This document shows positions 29,633-38,294 of a DNA stretch of 47,831 nucleotides, piece by piece. This DNA comes from Halomicronema sp. CCY15110 (lineage in GTDB: Bacteria; Cyanobacteriota; Cyanobacteriia; Phormidesmidales; Phormidesmidaceae). The DNA is taken from positions 1 to 47,831 of the forward strand of contig NZ_JACSWC010000396.1 in NCBI RefSeq assembly GCF_016888165.1, written 5' to 3'. The notes beneath the pieces are model-generated. The model was not told where the DNA came from. It saw nothing but the letters and a program-made list of their open reading frames with translations, and did not search any database. The first letter of the stretch is position 1. Each line of letters begins with the position of its first letter. The position numbers and the translations under genes were made by a program.

Positions 29633-32623
29633 TTAGGCATCGGCAGGGGGCGGGGACGGTACAATTTCGACCGTTCCTGTGCGACCGTCCAACCGAATGA
29701 GCTGCCCATCGTGAAACTGCTGGGTGGCCTGCTCAATATTCATCACGGCGGGAATGCCGTATTCCCGCGCGACGATCGCCCCGTGGGACAAGCGCCCCCC
29801 CACTTCGGCCACCAATCCTGCTGCTTGGGCCAACACCGGTGCCCACCCTGCATCGGTATACGGCACCACAAGAATCGTATTCGGCGCGAGCTTGGCCGTC
29901 AGCTTGAGCGATGTCAGCACCTTGACGGGGCCTTGCACCTGCCCCGCACTGGCCCCAATGCCCTGCAAGACGCCTGCTTGCAGCGGCTGAGCGGTGGCGA
30001 TCGCGGACGGGTCAGGGGGCGGATCGTCGCCGTACACCACAAACGGCACCGAGGAAAAGGCCTGGTGCTGGGTGAATTGCGATCGCCGTTCGGCCACCAA
30101 TGCTTGCATCGGTTGCTGGGTTTTCAACCCAGCTTGGAGTTCGGCGTAAGTCAGGAAAAAGGCGTCCCCCGGTTGGTCAATCAGGGCTTGGGCGATCGCC
30201 GCCTGCTCCAGGGCCAAGAGGCTCCACCGCAGCTCGGCCAGCAGTCGCAAATACACTTCTGCCACCCGCCCTTTGAGGTTGAGGCGCGGCTGCACCTGGC
30301 GATACCTCCACCCGGTTTGGTCGGTAGAAGACTCGCGGGGCTCGGGGTCGCGCTCTCCGCTGGGGGTCGGTGGCGACAGCAAAAATTGCAAAAATAGGTC
30401 GCGCACGGGCTGCGGATCTTCGTACCAGGTAGGCACGGCAATGTCGGTACCCACTTCGCTCAAGTAGCCGTAGCGGTGGGCGATCGCGTCGAGCTGCTGG
30501 CTCACCGTTTCACCGTCAGGCAGTGCCGTCAATTCCGTCCACACTTTTTCCGGCGGCAGGTCAGGGGCGATCGCGGACAACTGTGCCACCAGCGTCGGCG
30601 ACTGCGATCGAGTGGTTTGCGCGAGTGCCTGCACCGCTTGAATCGAGGCCACTTCAGGCTGTTGGCGTTGATCCAGAGCCGTTTCAGGAATTTTGAACAG
30701 GCTGCGGCGGAGCGCAAAGCCCAGGGGGGCCAAAATGTTGTAGTAGGTCGCTCGGTTTAGCTGGGCCAAAATTAGTTCCACCCGACCAAAGAGCTCCTCC
30801 ACGGTGAGTTTAGCGGCAGGATGTTGTTCGAGGTGGGTCAGGGTCGGGCTGAAATGAGTCTGGTCGTCCTGCTCAAAGTCTCGCCGCAGCGTCCATTCTC
30901 GCTTAACCAGACGCAGGAGGCCGGGCACATTTTTGAGGGTACTGGCGATCGGCGGCTGACTAAATTTGGCCCCCATAGTGAGAAATTCCAAGCTCTCGGG
31001 AGGCAGGCCCATACGCCGAAAAATGTCGCCCAGCAGCGTGGCGTTAAAGTACGCGCGGGAATAGTGCAGCGTCGCCGTGTCTTCAAAATTCAGACCATCG
31101 GCCCGTGGCCCCAACACAATAGTGAAAATTTGTCCCCAGACGCCACAGGTGAGCGGGCGGTTAATCGACCACGTCAGGGGCCGAATGACGCCGGGAATCA
31201 CTTCAGCGGCAATTTTTCGCGTCCAAATTGGGGTGAGGGTGGTGATGGGCCGCGCTTGCAGCAGCCACAGCTTTTCGCCGTCAAAGCTCCATTCAATATC
31301 CTGGGGAATGCCGTGATAGTGCCGCTCTAGGTGGCGAGCCAACAACGCGACTTGTTGAATGAGTGCCGATGGAATGGCGGGATCGTCAGAGGTTGGCTCA
31401 GAAACTGGACTTGTGGCGAGATCGGCGGGGGCGATCGCCTCCACCGTCGCCGCCTCTACCGTCACTTGATATTGCTCGGGGGTCACCTGTCCCGACACCA
31501 CCTGCTCGGCCCCGCCCGCCAGCGCTTCGACGACGACGGCGGAGCCAGGTTCCACCGGGTCGCGACTAAAGGCCACGCCAGAATATTGCCCCTGAATTTG
31601 CGGTTGCACTAATAACGCCAAGCCCGCTTGATCCGCCAAGCCGCGATCGCGCCGATATTGCACTGCGCCGTCCCGGTTGTAGGCGGCTCGACATTGCTCG
31701 ATAGCTTGTTCGAGTGCCGTCGCGCTGGTGACCTGGGCGATCGACTCGTACTGTCCTGCTCCAGAAGCTTCCAAGCTGTCTTCATCCACGGCTGAAGACC
31801 GGACAATCCACGACTGTTGCCAGGGGGTAGTCTCCACCTGGTCTAAATGCTGAATCAGCGATCGCGCCGCTGCCCCCATCGGCAAGACCCAGCCCCTCGG
31901 CACGGCATAGCCCGCTTGCTTCAGCTCCGCCAGGGTGGCCGCTTTGTGCCCCATCGACGCGACTTGCGGTTTATCGTTGAGTGACCCAATCACATCCCGT
32001 CCTCTCAGGTATTGGAACATCTTACGAGAGTTGTCCGTGGGCGCTGGGGCCGCCAAGGCCAAATCGTCCGGTAGTTGCTGATAAATTCCCGCAATTAACA
32101 AACTCAGCCCGGTCGCGGCGGCGATCGCCCCGGGCTGCTCCGGTCGCCGGATGGCTTCCAATACGGGGATCATTGCCAACACCCCCAGCCGCGCCCACTG
32201 TCGCCGCCGCACCACCGAGAACACTACCCCGGACAGAACAAAGATCGTCGCGGCAATCACCCAGTCATGGGCCACATAGCCCCACACAACGTTGGTGGTG
32301 CCAGCGCCGCGTCCCACGATAAAACGTCCTAAGACTAGCGCAATCAGCGCGATAATTTCCCACGCTTCGACCCCAGGCAATAGCGATCGCGCCAACATCA
32401 CCACGGCAATGCCTTTCAGGGCTTCTGACAGCACGGCCAATAGCCCAATCCGGGTACCACCGTGGTAAAACGCCGCCGAGACACTGATGTTGCCCGTACC
32501 GAGTTCTGTCAATTTTTGCTGGGTCAGCCCCTGCACCAGCCAAGCAATGATCGGCAAGCCGCCGATGCCAAAGGCGATCGCGCACAGCCCCCCAGCGGTA
32601 GCAGCAGAAATTGGCAATGTCAT
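29633..32623 (-). CDS. Fusion of PlsY-like acyltransferase membrane domain with PEP-synthase/RPH-like dikinase module
   Basis: 996 residues from ATG 32623. The first about 190 residues are membrane helices resembling the glycerol-3-phosphate acyltransferase PlsY: GTGNISVSAAFYHGGTRIGL, then LSEALKGIAVVMLAR and GRFIVGRGAGTTNVVWG match the order of the PlsY motifs, but several usual motif residues differ. From about 212 an ATP-grasp PEP/pyruvate-binding domain follows (MGHKAATLAELKQAGYAVP, IVRSSAVDEDSLEASGAGQY, then DIEWSFDGEKLWLLQARPIT at about 450-470). After a helical middle (about 480-850) the phosphohistidine swivel domain ends the protein with GGRLSHGAIVAREYGIPAV, His near 947. No PEP-binding TIM barrel is present, so the layout is like rifampin phosphotransferase rather than PEP synthase. 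It may phosphorylate a membrane-associated or lipid-like substrate; that is inference. Confidence 0.82.
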   Translation of the reverse strand: MTLPISAATAGGLCAIAFGIGGLPIIAWLVQGLTQQKLTELGTGNISVSAAFYHGGTRIGLLAVLSEALKGIAVVMLARSLLPGVEAWEIIALIALVLGRFIVGRGAGTTNVVWGYVAHDWVIAATIFVLSGVVFSVVRRRQWARLGVLAMIPVLEAIRRPEQPGAIAAATGLSLLIAGIYQQLPDDLALAAPAPTDNSRKMFQYLRGRDVIGSLNDKPQVASMGHKAATLAELKQAGYAVPRGWVLPMGAAARSLIQHLDQVETTPWQQSWIVRSSAVDEDSLEASGAGQYESIAQVTSATALEQAIEQCRAAYNRDGAVQYRRDRGLADQAGLALLVQPQIQGQYSGVAFSRDPVEPGSAVVVEALAGGAEQVVSGQVTPEQYQVTVEAATVEAIAPADLATSPVSEPTSDDPAIPSALIQQVALLARHLERHYHGIPQDIEWSFDGEKLWLLQARPITTLTPIWTRKIAAEVIPGVIRPLTWSINRPLTCGVWGQIFTIVLGPRADGLNFEDTATLHYSRAYFNATLLGDIFRRMGLPPESLEFLTMGAKFSQPPIASTLKNVPGLLRLVKREWTLRRDFEQDDQTHFSPTLTHLEQHPAAKLTVEELFGRVELILAQLNRATYYNILAPLGFALRRSLFKIPETALDQRQQPEVASIQAVQALAQTTRSQSPTLVAQLSAIAPDLPPEKVWTELTALPDGETVSQQLDAIAHRYGYLSEVGTDIAVPTWYEDPQPVRDLFLQFLLSPPTPSGERDPEPRESSTDQTGWRYRQVQPRLNLKGRVAEVYLRLLAELRWSLLALEQAAIAQALIDQPGDAFFLTYAELQAGLKTQQPMQALVAERRSQFTQHQAFSSVPFVVYGDDPPPDPSAIATAQPLQAGVLQGIGASAGQVQGPVKVLTSLKLTAKLAPNTILVVPYTDAGWAPVLAQAAGLVAEVGGRLSHGAIVAREYGIPAVMNIEQATQQFHDGQLIRLDGRTGTVEIVPSPPPADA

Positions 32624-32767
32624 TCCCCCAAGGCACCATCAGCGTCGATCATCACCGATACAGTAACGCGATCGCTGAATGCTGCTGGCTCCGCCAGATC
32701 AAATCCCAGCAGTCAGAAGTGCAACTCACGCTCGGCCGCGCTGTTTCGTCAAAATTTCAGCCCCTCT

Positions 32768-33356
32768 TCAAAATGCGATCGCGAGGGGAAACTGGCCGCC
32801 GCAGACGGAACGACAGGTCGTGACCAGGTTAAGGCCACTACCACCGAGAATATCGATGGCGTCGGGCTCGGGGCTGGCCTCGAGGGTGACGGTCAGGATG
32901 GCTTGCTGAGGCACTCGCTGCCAGATTCCCAGCTTTTTCTGCCGCTTGCTGCGCTCTTTGAGATCATCTTCAAAATTGACTTCGAGGCCGGGTTCGATGG
33001 GCAGATAGTCGCCCCAGGTAACCGTCGCTGCCACGGTCTGCGTCGCGCCAGAGGCCAAGAAGCTGAGCCCCATCGAGGCGGGAAATAGGGCCTTGCGAGC
33101 GGCGGGTTGGTCAGGCGTTTGGCCGTCTTCGCTGGTGTCGGCTTGGGTGACTGCTTCGGGCAGGTCGTCATCGCTATCGTCGTCAGAGCGCAGGTCAGCC
33201 GGTGCGTCAAAGGGAGCCAAAAAGCCACTGAGAACCACTGGAGGGGGCTTGTTTGAGCACTTCTTCGGCGTGGGTGGGATCGTTGGGGGTGGGACCAACG
33301 AGGTCAATATTCAGGGCCTCAACGAGGGTGGCGCGGATGTCAGCAAACGTGGTCAA
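32768..33356 (-). pseudogene. Frameshifted N-terminal remnant of a DISARM DrmA-like helicase
   Basis: A TTG at 33356 with AGGA nine bases upstream opens a 49-codon frame (TTFADIRATLVEALNIDLVG, then HAEEVLKQAPSS) that ends in TGA at 33207-33209. The homologous sequence continues in another frame from about 33245: LSGFLAPFDAP, a run of acidic residues, FPASMGLSFLASG, VTWGDY, WQRVP and LVTTCRSV, down to a stop at 32768. Read across the shift this resembles the N-terminal region of the DISARM helicase DrmA (LVGP..., then PSSMGLSF-like and WGDY motifs). The helicase domains, about a thousand residues, are missing, and the neighbouring gene starts at 32623. So the gene is both frameshifted and truncated. 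The identification is from memory of motifs and would need a profile search. Confidence 0.6.
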
Positions 33357-33377
33357 GAGTCAGATTCCTGAGTGGCG

Positions 33378-33722
33378 TTAGCGGTCGGTTTCTAAGTCTG
33401 GCAAGATGGCCTGAATGTGAGTTTTGAGCGGCGGCAGGTCGTTGCTGGCAATGTCCCAAAGCACTTGGATATCTACGCGGAAGTATTCATGCACTAGGAG
33501 ATTTCTGAGGCCGATGATTTGGGGCCAGGGAACGTTGGGATATCTCGCTTTGAGATCAGAGGATAGAGCGGTGGCCGCTTCGCCAATCATTTGCAGGTGG
33601 TAGGCCACCCAGACCTGAATCAGTTCTTGTTCATCGAAGGCCGATCGCCCCGGTTGGAGGTAGCGCTCGATCGCGGCGATCGCCGCCAATATATCCCGCA
33701 GTCGTTCGTCATCTCGCCTCAT
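33378..33722 (-). CDS. hepT: HepT-like HEPN ribonuclease toxin (DUF86)
   Basis: 114 residues. The start ATG at 33722 overlaps the stop of the MntA gene (ATGA), the standard arrangement of the MntA-HepT toxin-antitoxin module. The HEPN signature RNLLVHEY is at residues 73-80: R73, H78 and Y80 give R-X4-H-X-Y. In characterised pairs the arginine and histidine cleave RNA and the tyrosine is AMPylated by the partner, which silences the toxin. All three are present, so the toxin looks functional. The DrmA-like remnant starts 21 bases downstream. Confidence 0.9.
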   Translation of the reverse strand: MRRDDERLRDILAAIAAIERYLQPGRSAFDEQELIQVWVAYHLQMIGEAATALSSDLKARYPNVPWPQIIGLRNLLVHEYFRVDIQVLWDIASNDLPPLKTHIQAILPDLETDR

Positions 33723-34030
33723 AGCGGCGTCGCCTCCTGCAGCACGCGATCGCGAATGCGCTCTTTGAGCATGGCAGGGGTCGCCACGTCAACTTTGTGA
33801 TTTAGCAAGGCTTCGAGCTCTTGCACAAAGCCCACGGGAAACCAGGGGCTGCGCTTGGTTGAGTCATAATCGACGAGCAGATCAATGTCGCTGGTAGCGG
33901 TGTCTTCGTCACGCGCTACGGAACCAAACACGCGGATGTTGTAGGCTCCATGCCGGGCGGCGATCGCGAGGATTTCGGTTTTTCTAGCTCGAAGCAAGTC
34001 CTGAATTTTACTGTTGCTCAGTTCTGACAT
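33719..34030 (-). CDS. mntA: MntA-like nucleotidyltransferase antitoxin
   Basis: 103 residues from ATG 34030. It has the minimal nucleotidyltransferase motif GSVARDEDTATSDIDLLVD: G36-S37 and the metal-binding D48 and D50. In MntA-HepT systems this protein adds AMP to a tyrosine of HepT and so neutralises it. It overlaps hepT by four bases and begins four bases after the upstream ORF, so all three are likely one transcript. Confidence 0.92.
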   Translation of the reverse strand: MSELSNSKIQDLLRARKTEILAIAARHGAYNIRVFGSVARDEDTATSDIDLLVDYDSTKRSPWFPVGFVQELEALLNHKVDVATPAMLKERIRDRVLQEATPL

Positions 34031-34034
34031 CGGC

Positions 34035-34361
34035 TTAGACCTCCATCGTCAAGGCTGGGGTTGCAACGACCGCTCCCACCGCCTTGTCATGGCGGGAGGC
34101 CATAAGGTTGTCGATTTCCTCGGGATGACCGACGTAGTATGCCCGCGCGGCTACTAAATCTAAAGGAGTCAGGCCGGGAAAGTTGTGCCGCAGTTCAGCC
34201 TCATCGGCTCCCTGTTTTTGGCGAAAGCTGAGCGTCCACACCGCGATGCGAGGGGTTTTGCGCCCCAGGCGATCGCTGAGGGTGGTTTGAAAGAGGGCAT
34301 AGTCCTCTGGGGGTAAGGACTGCACCGCTTCAACGAGGGATTCTACGAGTTTGGGGTTCAT
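34035..34361 (-). CDS. Small antitoxin-like protein (DUF433-like C-terminus)
   Basis: 108 residues from ATG 34361. The N-terminus (LVESLVEAVQSLPPEDYALF) is a helical segment common in small cyanobacterial antitoxin-like proteins. The second half (NFPGLTPLDLVAARAYYVGH, then PEEID) resembles the end of DUF433 antitoxins, where a helix-turn-helix-like region is followed by a partner-binding tail. No VapC-type toxin is adjacent; instead it precedes MntA-HepT by four bases. It may be a third component or the orphan of another module. Confidence 0.65.
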   Translation of the reverse strand: MNPKLVESLVEAVQSLPPEDYALFQTTLSDRLGRKTPRIAVWTLSFRQKQGADEAELRHNFPGLTPLDLVAARAYYVGHPEEIDNLMASRHDKAVGAVVATPALTMEV

Positions 34362-34506
34362 GGTGGGGGGCTGGGAAAGCTGGCTTTGCTTAAATCTAGC
34401 GTTTACACCTTGGTCGCGAAGACCGGAACTTTAGGCATGCTGATTACTCGATAGATGATTGCGGAAAGAAGGGGCAGTCTCTGCGAATGGCGATGGCCCC
34501 AAGGCG

Positions 34507-34998
34507 CTAGACGATGGTGTAGATGACGGCTCCGTCGCTGTCGCGATTGCCCGATCGCACCAGGTCTTGACTCTCTAGCTGAACGAGCATGGAGCGAATC
34601 TCATCGACCTCTTTGCCCGTTTGAATAACACAGTCGGCCATGGTGACCGGGCCTTTTTGCTGCACGAGTTTGAGCAGTTCGATTCTTAAATTGCCGGTTT
34701 CTTCTGCTTGTTCGGCATCGACGCCCAGTTCTTTGGCGGCGGCTCTGGCCCGATGGATGGCGACGACGTTTTCAATAGTGGCCCCAATCACTAGTACACC
34801 TAGCAGAGCGCTCAGGGTCTCGTTATCAGTGTCGGCCATGATCAGCGGCAGCCAAATGACGAGCACAATGAGCGCCAACTTTTGACGCCCGGTGTAAAAG
34901 TAGCCAGCGGGGGTGATAAAAAACGTCAGCAGTCCCGCAATCCAGGTGTTTTTCTTGGCGAGTTTTTTGACTTTTCGGGGATTTGCGGCGGCAGTCAT
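34507..34998 (-). CDS. TM2-like membrane protein with C-terminal winged-helix-like domain
   Basis: 163 residues from ATG 34998, with AGAGGAAA upstream. The basic N-terminus (NPRKVKKLAKK) leads to two or three hydrophobic segments of TM2-like type (TWIAGLLTFFITPAGYFYTG, then LALIVLVIWLPLIM). The last about 60 residues (RIELLKLVQQKGPVTMADCV, VDEIRSMLVQLESQDLVR) look like a winged-helix domain. A membrane protein with a DNA- or protein-binding-type tail; function unknown. It could belong to the neighbouring defence-like group or be independent. Confidence 0.72.
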   Translation of the reverse strand: MTAAANPRKVKKLAKKNTWIAGLLTFFITPAGYFYTGRQKLALIVLVIWLPLIMADTDNETLSALLGVLVIGATIENVVAIHRARAAAKELGVDAEQAEETGNLRIELLKLVQQKGPVTMADCVIQTGKEVDEIRSMLVQLESQDLVRSGNRDSDGAVIYTIV

Positions 34999-35243
34999 GG
35001 TCGATTTCCTCTGACAAGGGTCATTGCAGGGTGAGGGCGGTGGTCAGTATTCCAATCTAGGAATAGTGAGAGCATCGGTTTGAGATTTTGATAATTTTTG
35101 GAGAGTTCGGAGATTTTGGACTTTCCCCGGTTTCAGAGTGCCCGCTGCTTTGTGCCCACAAACTTCTTCTAAATGTCATTTTTGGTTTAAATCGAGGCGG
35201 CGGACGAGGACTTCGTCGTGGTCCTATCTGGCCCCCGCGATCG

Positions 35244-35453
35244 CGCTGGATTCTCGATAATGCCCGCTTTCATTGTCCCGAGGAAATCACCACAATGGCC
35301 AAGGCCGCTGGACATCAGGTGTTATTCCTGCCCCCTGACTCCCCTGGTTTCAACAAAATCGAGCATGACTTTGCCGTCTTGAAAAAGATTTTGGCCTATG
35401 CCCCCGGCGGCACCACCCTCGATGAAGTCGTGGCCAACTATCGCTGTGCCTGA
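35244..35453 (+). pseudogene. IS630-family transposase remnant (C-terminal end)
   Basis: The last 69 codons match the end of DDE-type IS630 transposases: WILDNARFHCPEEITTMAKA with the second catalytic aspartate, then LFLPPDSPGFNKIEHDFAVL with the final glutamate, and DEVVANYR near the stop. Everything before about 35244 is unrelated sequence, so most of the gene including the first catalytic aspartate is gone. No clear terminal repeats were seen. Confidence 0.82.
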
Positions 35454-35588
35454 AGCCGACCTAATTCTCATACTTAATTAGAATCACTATCAATTTGGCC
35501 GCGATCGCTTAGCTCTCATTGACGTTCAAACCACAAAAGGGCCGCGATCGCTCACGTCCCTTTGCTCACTTTGCCCTGGGTAGCGGGG

Positions 35589-36773
35589 TTAGCGGTCTAC
35601 CGACCCCATGATGATGTCGATACTGCCCAAAATTGCCATGATGTCCGCTACCTTCATGCCCCGCAGCAAGTGCGGCAGAATTTGCAGGTTATTGAAGTCT
35701 GCCGCGCGAATCTTAAAGCGCCAGGGGAAAACGTTGTCATCGCCCATGATGAAGACACCCAGTTCACCCTTGCCACTTTCCAGACGGACGTAGTGCTCGC
35801 CCTCAGGAATCTTGAACGTGGGCGGAATCTTCTTCCCAGCGAATTGATAGTCAAAGTCGTTCCATTCCGACTTTGGCCCTTCTGACATGCGCTTGGCTTC
35901 CAGATTTTCGTAAGGGCCACCCGGCAGCTGCTGGCAAGCTTGCTGAACGATTTTGACCGACTCGCGCATCTCCGCCATCCGCACGACGTAACGGGCCATG
36001 CAGTCGCCTTCGGTGGCGTACTGCACCTCCCAATCCAGCTCGTCATAGCACTCGTAGTGGTCAACCTTACGCAAATCCCACTTCACGCCGGAACCGCGCA
36101 GCATCGGGCCAGACAACCCCCAGGAGATCGCATCTTCCCGCGAAATGACGCCAATGCCTTCAATCCGCCGCCGGAAGATGGGGTTATTAGTGATCAGCTT
36201 TTCGTACTCATCCACCTTGGGTATAAAGTAGTCACAAAAGTCCAAGCACTTATCAATCCAGCCGTAGGGCAAATCAGCGGCGACCCCCCCAATGCGGAAG
36301 TAGTTGTTGTTCACCATCCGCTGGCCGGTAGCGGCTTCCCATAGGTCGTAGATCAACTCCCGTTCGCGGAAAATATAGAAAAATGGCGTTTGCGCCCCCA
36401 CGTCCGCCAAAAACGGCCCCAACCACAGCAAATGGTTCGCAATGCGGTTTAGCTCCAGCATGATGACGCGAATGTAGCTGGCGCGTTTCGGCACGTCGAT
36501 ATCCGCGAGCTTTTCGGGCGCATTGACCGTAATCGCTTCATTGAACATGCCCGCTGCATAATCCCAGCGGCTCACATAGGGAACGAACTGGATATTGGTG
36601 CGGCTCTCGGCGATTTTCTCCATACCGCGATGCAGGTAGCCAATCACCGGCTCACAGTCGACGACATCTTCGCCATCCAGCGTCACAATGAGGCGCAACA
36701 CCCCGTGCATAGAGGGATGATGCGGCCCCATGTTAATCACCATGGGTTCGGTTTTGGTTTCAATGCGTGTCAT
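35589..36773 (-). CDS. ndhH: NAD(P)H-quinone oxidoreductase subunit H
   Basis: 394 residues from ATG 36773, the normal length. NdhH (the 49-kDa/NuoD-type subunit) lies in the peripheral arm of NDH-1 near the quinone site, in cyanobacterial respiration, cyclic electron flow and CO2 uptake. Clear motifs: [60 protein letters not shown], and the C-terminal [19 protein letters not shown]. It stands alone, as is usual in cyanobacteria. Confidence 0.98.
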   Translation of the reverse strand: MTRIETKTEPMVINMGPHHPSMHGVLRLIVTLDGEDVVDCEPVIGYLHRGMEKIAESRTNIQFVPYVSRWDYAAGMFNEAITVNAPEKLADIDVPKRASYIRVIMLELNRIANHLLWLGPFLADVGAQTPFFYIFRERELIYDLWEAATGQRMVNNNYFRIGGVAADLPYGWIDKCLDFCDYFIPKVDEYEKLITNNPIFRRRIEGIGVISREDAISWGLSGPMLRGSGVKWDLRKVDHYECYDELDWEVQYATEGDCMARYVVRMAEMRESVKIVQQACQQLPGGPYENLEAKRMSEGPKSEWNDFDYQFAGKKIPPTFKIPEGEHYVRLESGKGELGVFIMGDDNVFPWRFKIRAADFNNLQILPHLLRGMKVADIMAILGSIDIIMGSVDR

Positions 36774-36975
36774 GAATCCGCCTGGAAGGGTATCAACAAT
36801 GAGGGCGATCGCCTCGGAGGGCAGGGCGACAACAACATCCCGATCAAGTCAAACACTTGGGTTAGGAAAAATGTTGCCCTTCATTAATATAAAAGGTCTG
36901 ACCCCAGATTTTCTACGCATTTCTATACCGTAAGCTTTGGAATGGGATTGGCGCTGCCTATAGGGCGGCGGGAGA

Positions 36976-37012
36976 GTGGCTGGGTGGCTGGGTGTGAAAG
37001 CGGGTGGCTGGA
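36976..37012. repeat. Octamer tandem repeat (GTGGCTGG type)
   Basis: GTGGCTGG occurs twice in tandem (36976-36991) and again at 37005-37012. The same octamer family occurs at 40472-40489 and, on the other strand, at 47801-47829, always between genes. Confidence 0.6.
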
Positions 37013-37077
37013 GTAGAAGTAGAGAGAATGGAGTGGATGAGGTGGATGGAGTCGGTGTTGGGGTGGATGATTCAAGC

Positions 37078-37971
37078 ATGAGTGATCACGCAAGCGCTTT
37101 TCAGCATGTGCCGGTGATGCCAGAGGCGGTGCTGACGGGCTTAAATCTCGATAAGCCCCAGGATGCACGGCGTTTTTTGGATGCCACGGTGGGCGGTGGG
37201 GGACACAGTGCGCTGATTTTGCAGCGAGATGACCAAATTCGGCTGGTGGCGCTAGATCAAGATGCGATCGCCCTCCAAGCCGCCCGGGAGCAGCTGGCGG
37301 AGTTTGGCGATCGCGTCACCTTTCATCACACCAACTTTGGCGAATTCCAGCCTGGTGAACAGCAATTTGCCGGTATTTTGGCCGATATTGGCGTGAGCTC
37401 CGCCCAACTCGATACCCCAGAACGGGGCTTTAGCTTTCGCCAGACGGCTCCTCTCGACATGCGGATGAATCAACACCAAGACCTGAGCGCCGCCGACATT
37501 GTGAACCATTGGGACGAGACGGACCTCGCCAACCTGATTTACGAATATGGCGAAGAACGGCTATCGCGCCGCATCGCTCGCAAAATTGTCGAGCAGCGGC
37601 CTTTTCAAACCACGACGGAACTGGCTGAGGCGATCGCCTATTGTGTCCCTAAAAAATATCGTTACGGTCGCATTCATCCGGCCACGCGCACCTTCCAAGC
37701 CCTGCGGATTGCCGTCAATGCCGAACTCGACGTACTGAAAACCTTTCTCGCCAAGGCTCCCGACTGGTTAGTGCCCGGCGGACGACTCGTCATCATCAGC
37801 TTCCACAGCCTCGAAGACCGCATTGTCAAATATGCCTTTCGCCAAGACGATCGCCTCAAGATCGTGACCAAAAAGCCACTGGTCGCAACCGAGGCTGAAG
37901 TGCAGGCCAATCCTCGGTCGCGATCGGCTAAACTCCGCGTGGCCGAAAAAGTAAAACCGGCTGATCATTAA
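37078..37971 (+). CDS. rsmH: 16S rRNA (cytosine1402-N4)-methyltransferase
   Basis: 297 residues from ATG 37078. The frame is open upstream to 36976 but that part is low-complexity repeat sequence and is not conserved. RsmH methylates C1402 in the decoding centre of 16S rRNA. Motifs: QHVPVMPEAVL, FLDATVGGGGHS (SAM-binding), LADIGVSSAQLD with the catalytic region, ERGFSFRQTAPLDMRMN, RIHPATRTFQALRIAVNAEL, and ISFHSLEDRIVK. Complete. In many bacteria it is in the dcw cluster; here it is alone. Confidence 0.97.
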   Translation: MSDHASAFQHVPVMPEAVLTGLNLDKPQDARRFLDATVGGGGHSALILQRDDQIRLVALDQDAIALQAAREQLAEFGDRVTFHHTNFGEFQPGEQQFAGILADIGVSSAQLDTPERGFSFRQTAPLDMRMNQHQDLSAADIVNHWDETDLANLIYEYGEERLSRRIARKIVEQRPFQTTTELAEAIAYCVPKKYRYGRIHPATRTFQALRIAVNAELDVLKTFLAKAPDWLVPGGRLVIISFHSLEDRIVKYAFRQDDRLKIVTKKPLVATEAEVQANPRSRSAKLRVAEKVKPADH

Positions 37972-38294
37972 CGCGAGGGATCTATATACAGTGGCTTTTC
38001 AGACGAATGAATCGCCTTCACTGCATCAACAAAGATGACTTTGTGCAGAAATTGGGCAAACTGAGTTACGTTAATCAGCCTGATATAGCTATGAGCTCAT
38101 GCGATCGCGACTGCTGAACATTCGTCACTGCACGATGGTCGGCAGAGGGCCGCAAACTTTAACCCCGTCGGCTGCATTGCCCAGTGGGCGCAAAAGCTCA
38201 CAAGCACTAACTTTATCTAAAATATGGCTGCGATAGATTTCAGCATCATGTGCGTTCTATCATTAGCTCTTGCCCTTCTAGTTGGACTTTCCCG
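37972..38294. other. Intergenic region upstream of the response-regulator phosphatase
   Basis: About 320 bases with no gene. There is one HIP1-like site (38100), and the sequence is moderately AT-rich. An in-frame GTG at 38250 precedes the preferred ATG of the next gene. Promoters are presumably here but no convincing element stands out. Confidence 0.35.

Noticed and set aside
35088-35243. N-terminal part of the IS630 transposase frame
   Set aside because: The codons before about 35244 do not resemble transposase; the frame is open by chance.
36976-37077. N-terminal extension of RsmH
   Set aside because: It would translate the octamer repeat and low-complexity sequence; the conserved N-terminus begins just after ATG 37078.
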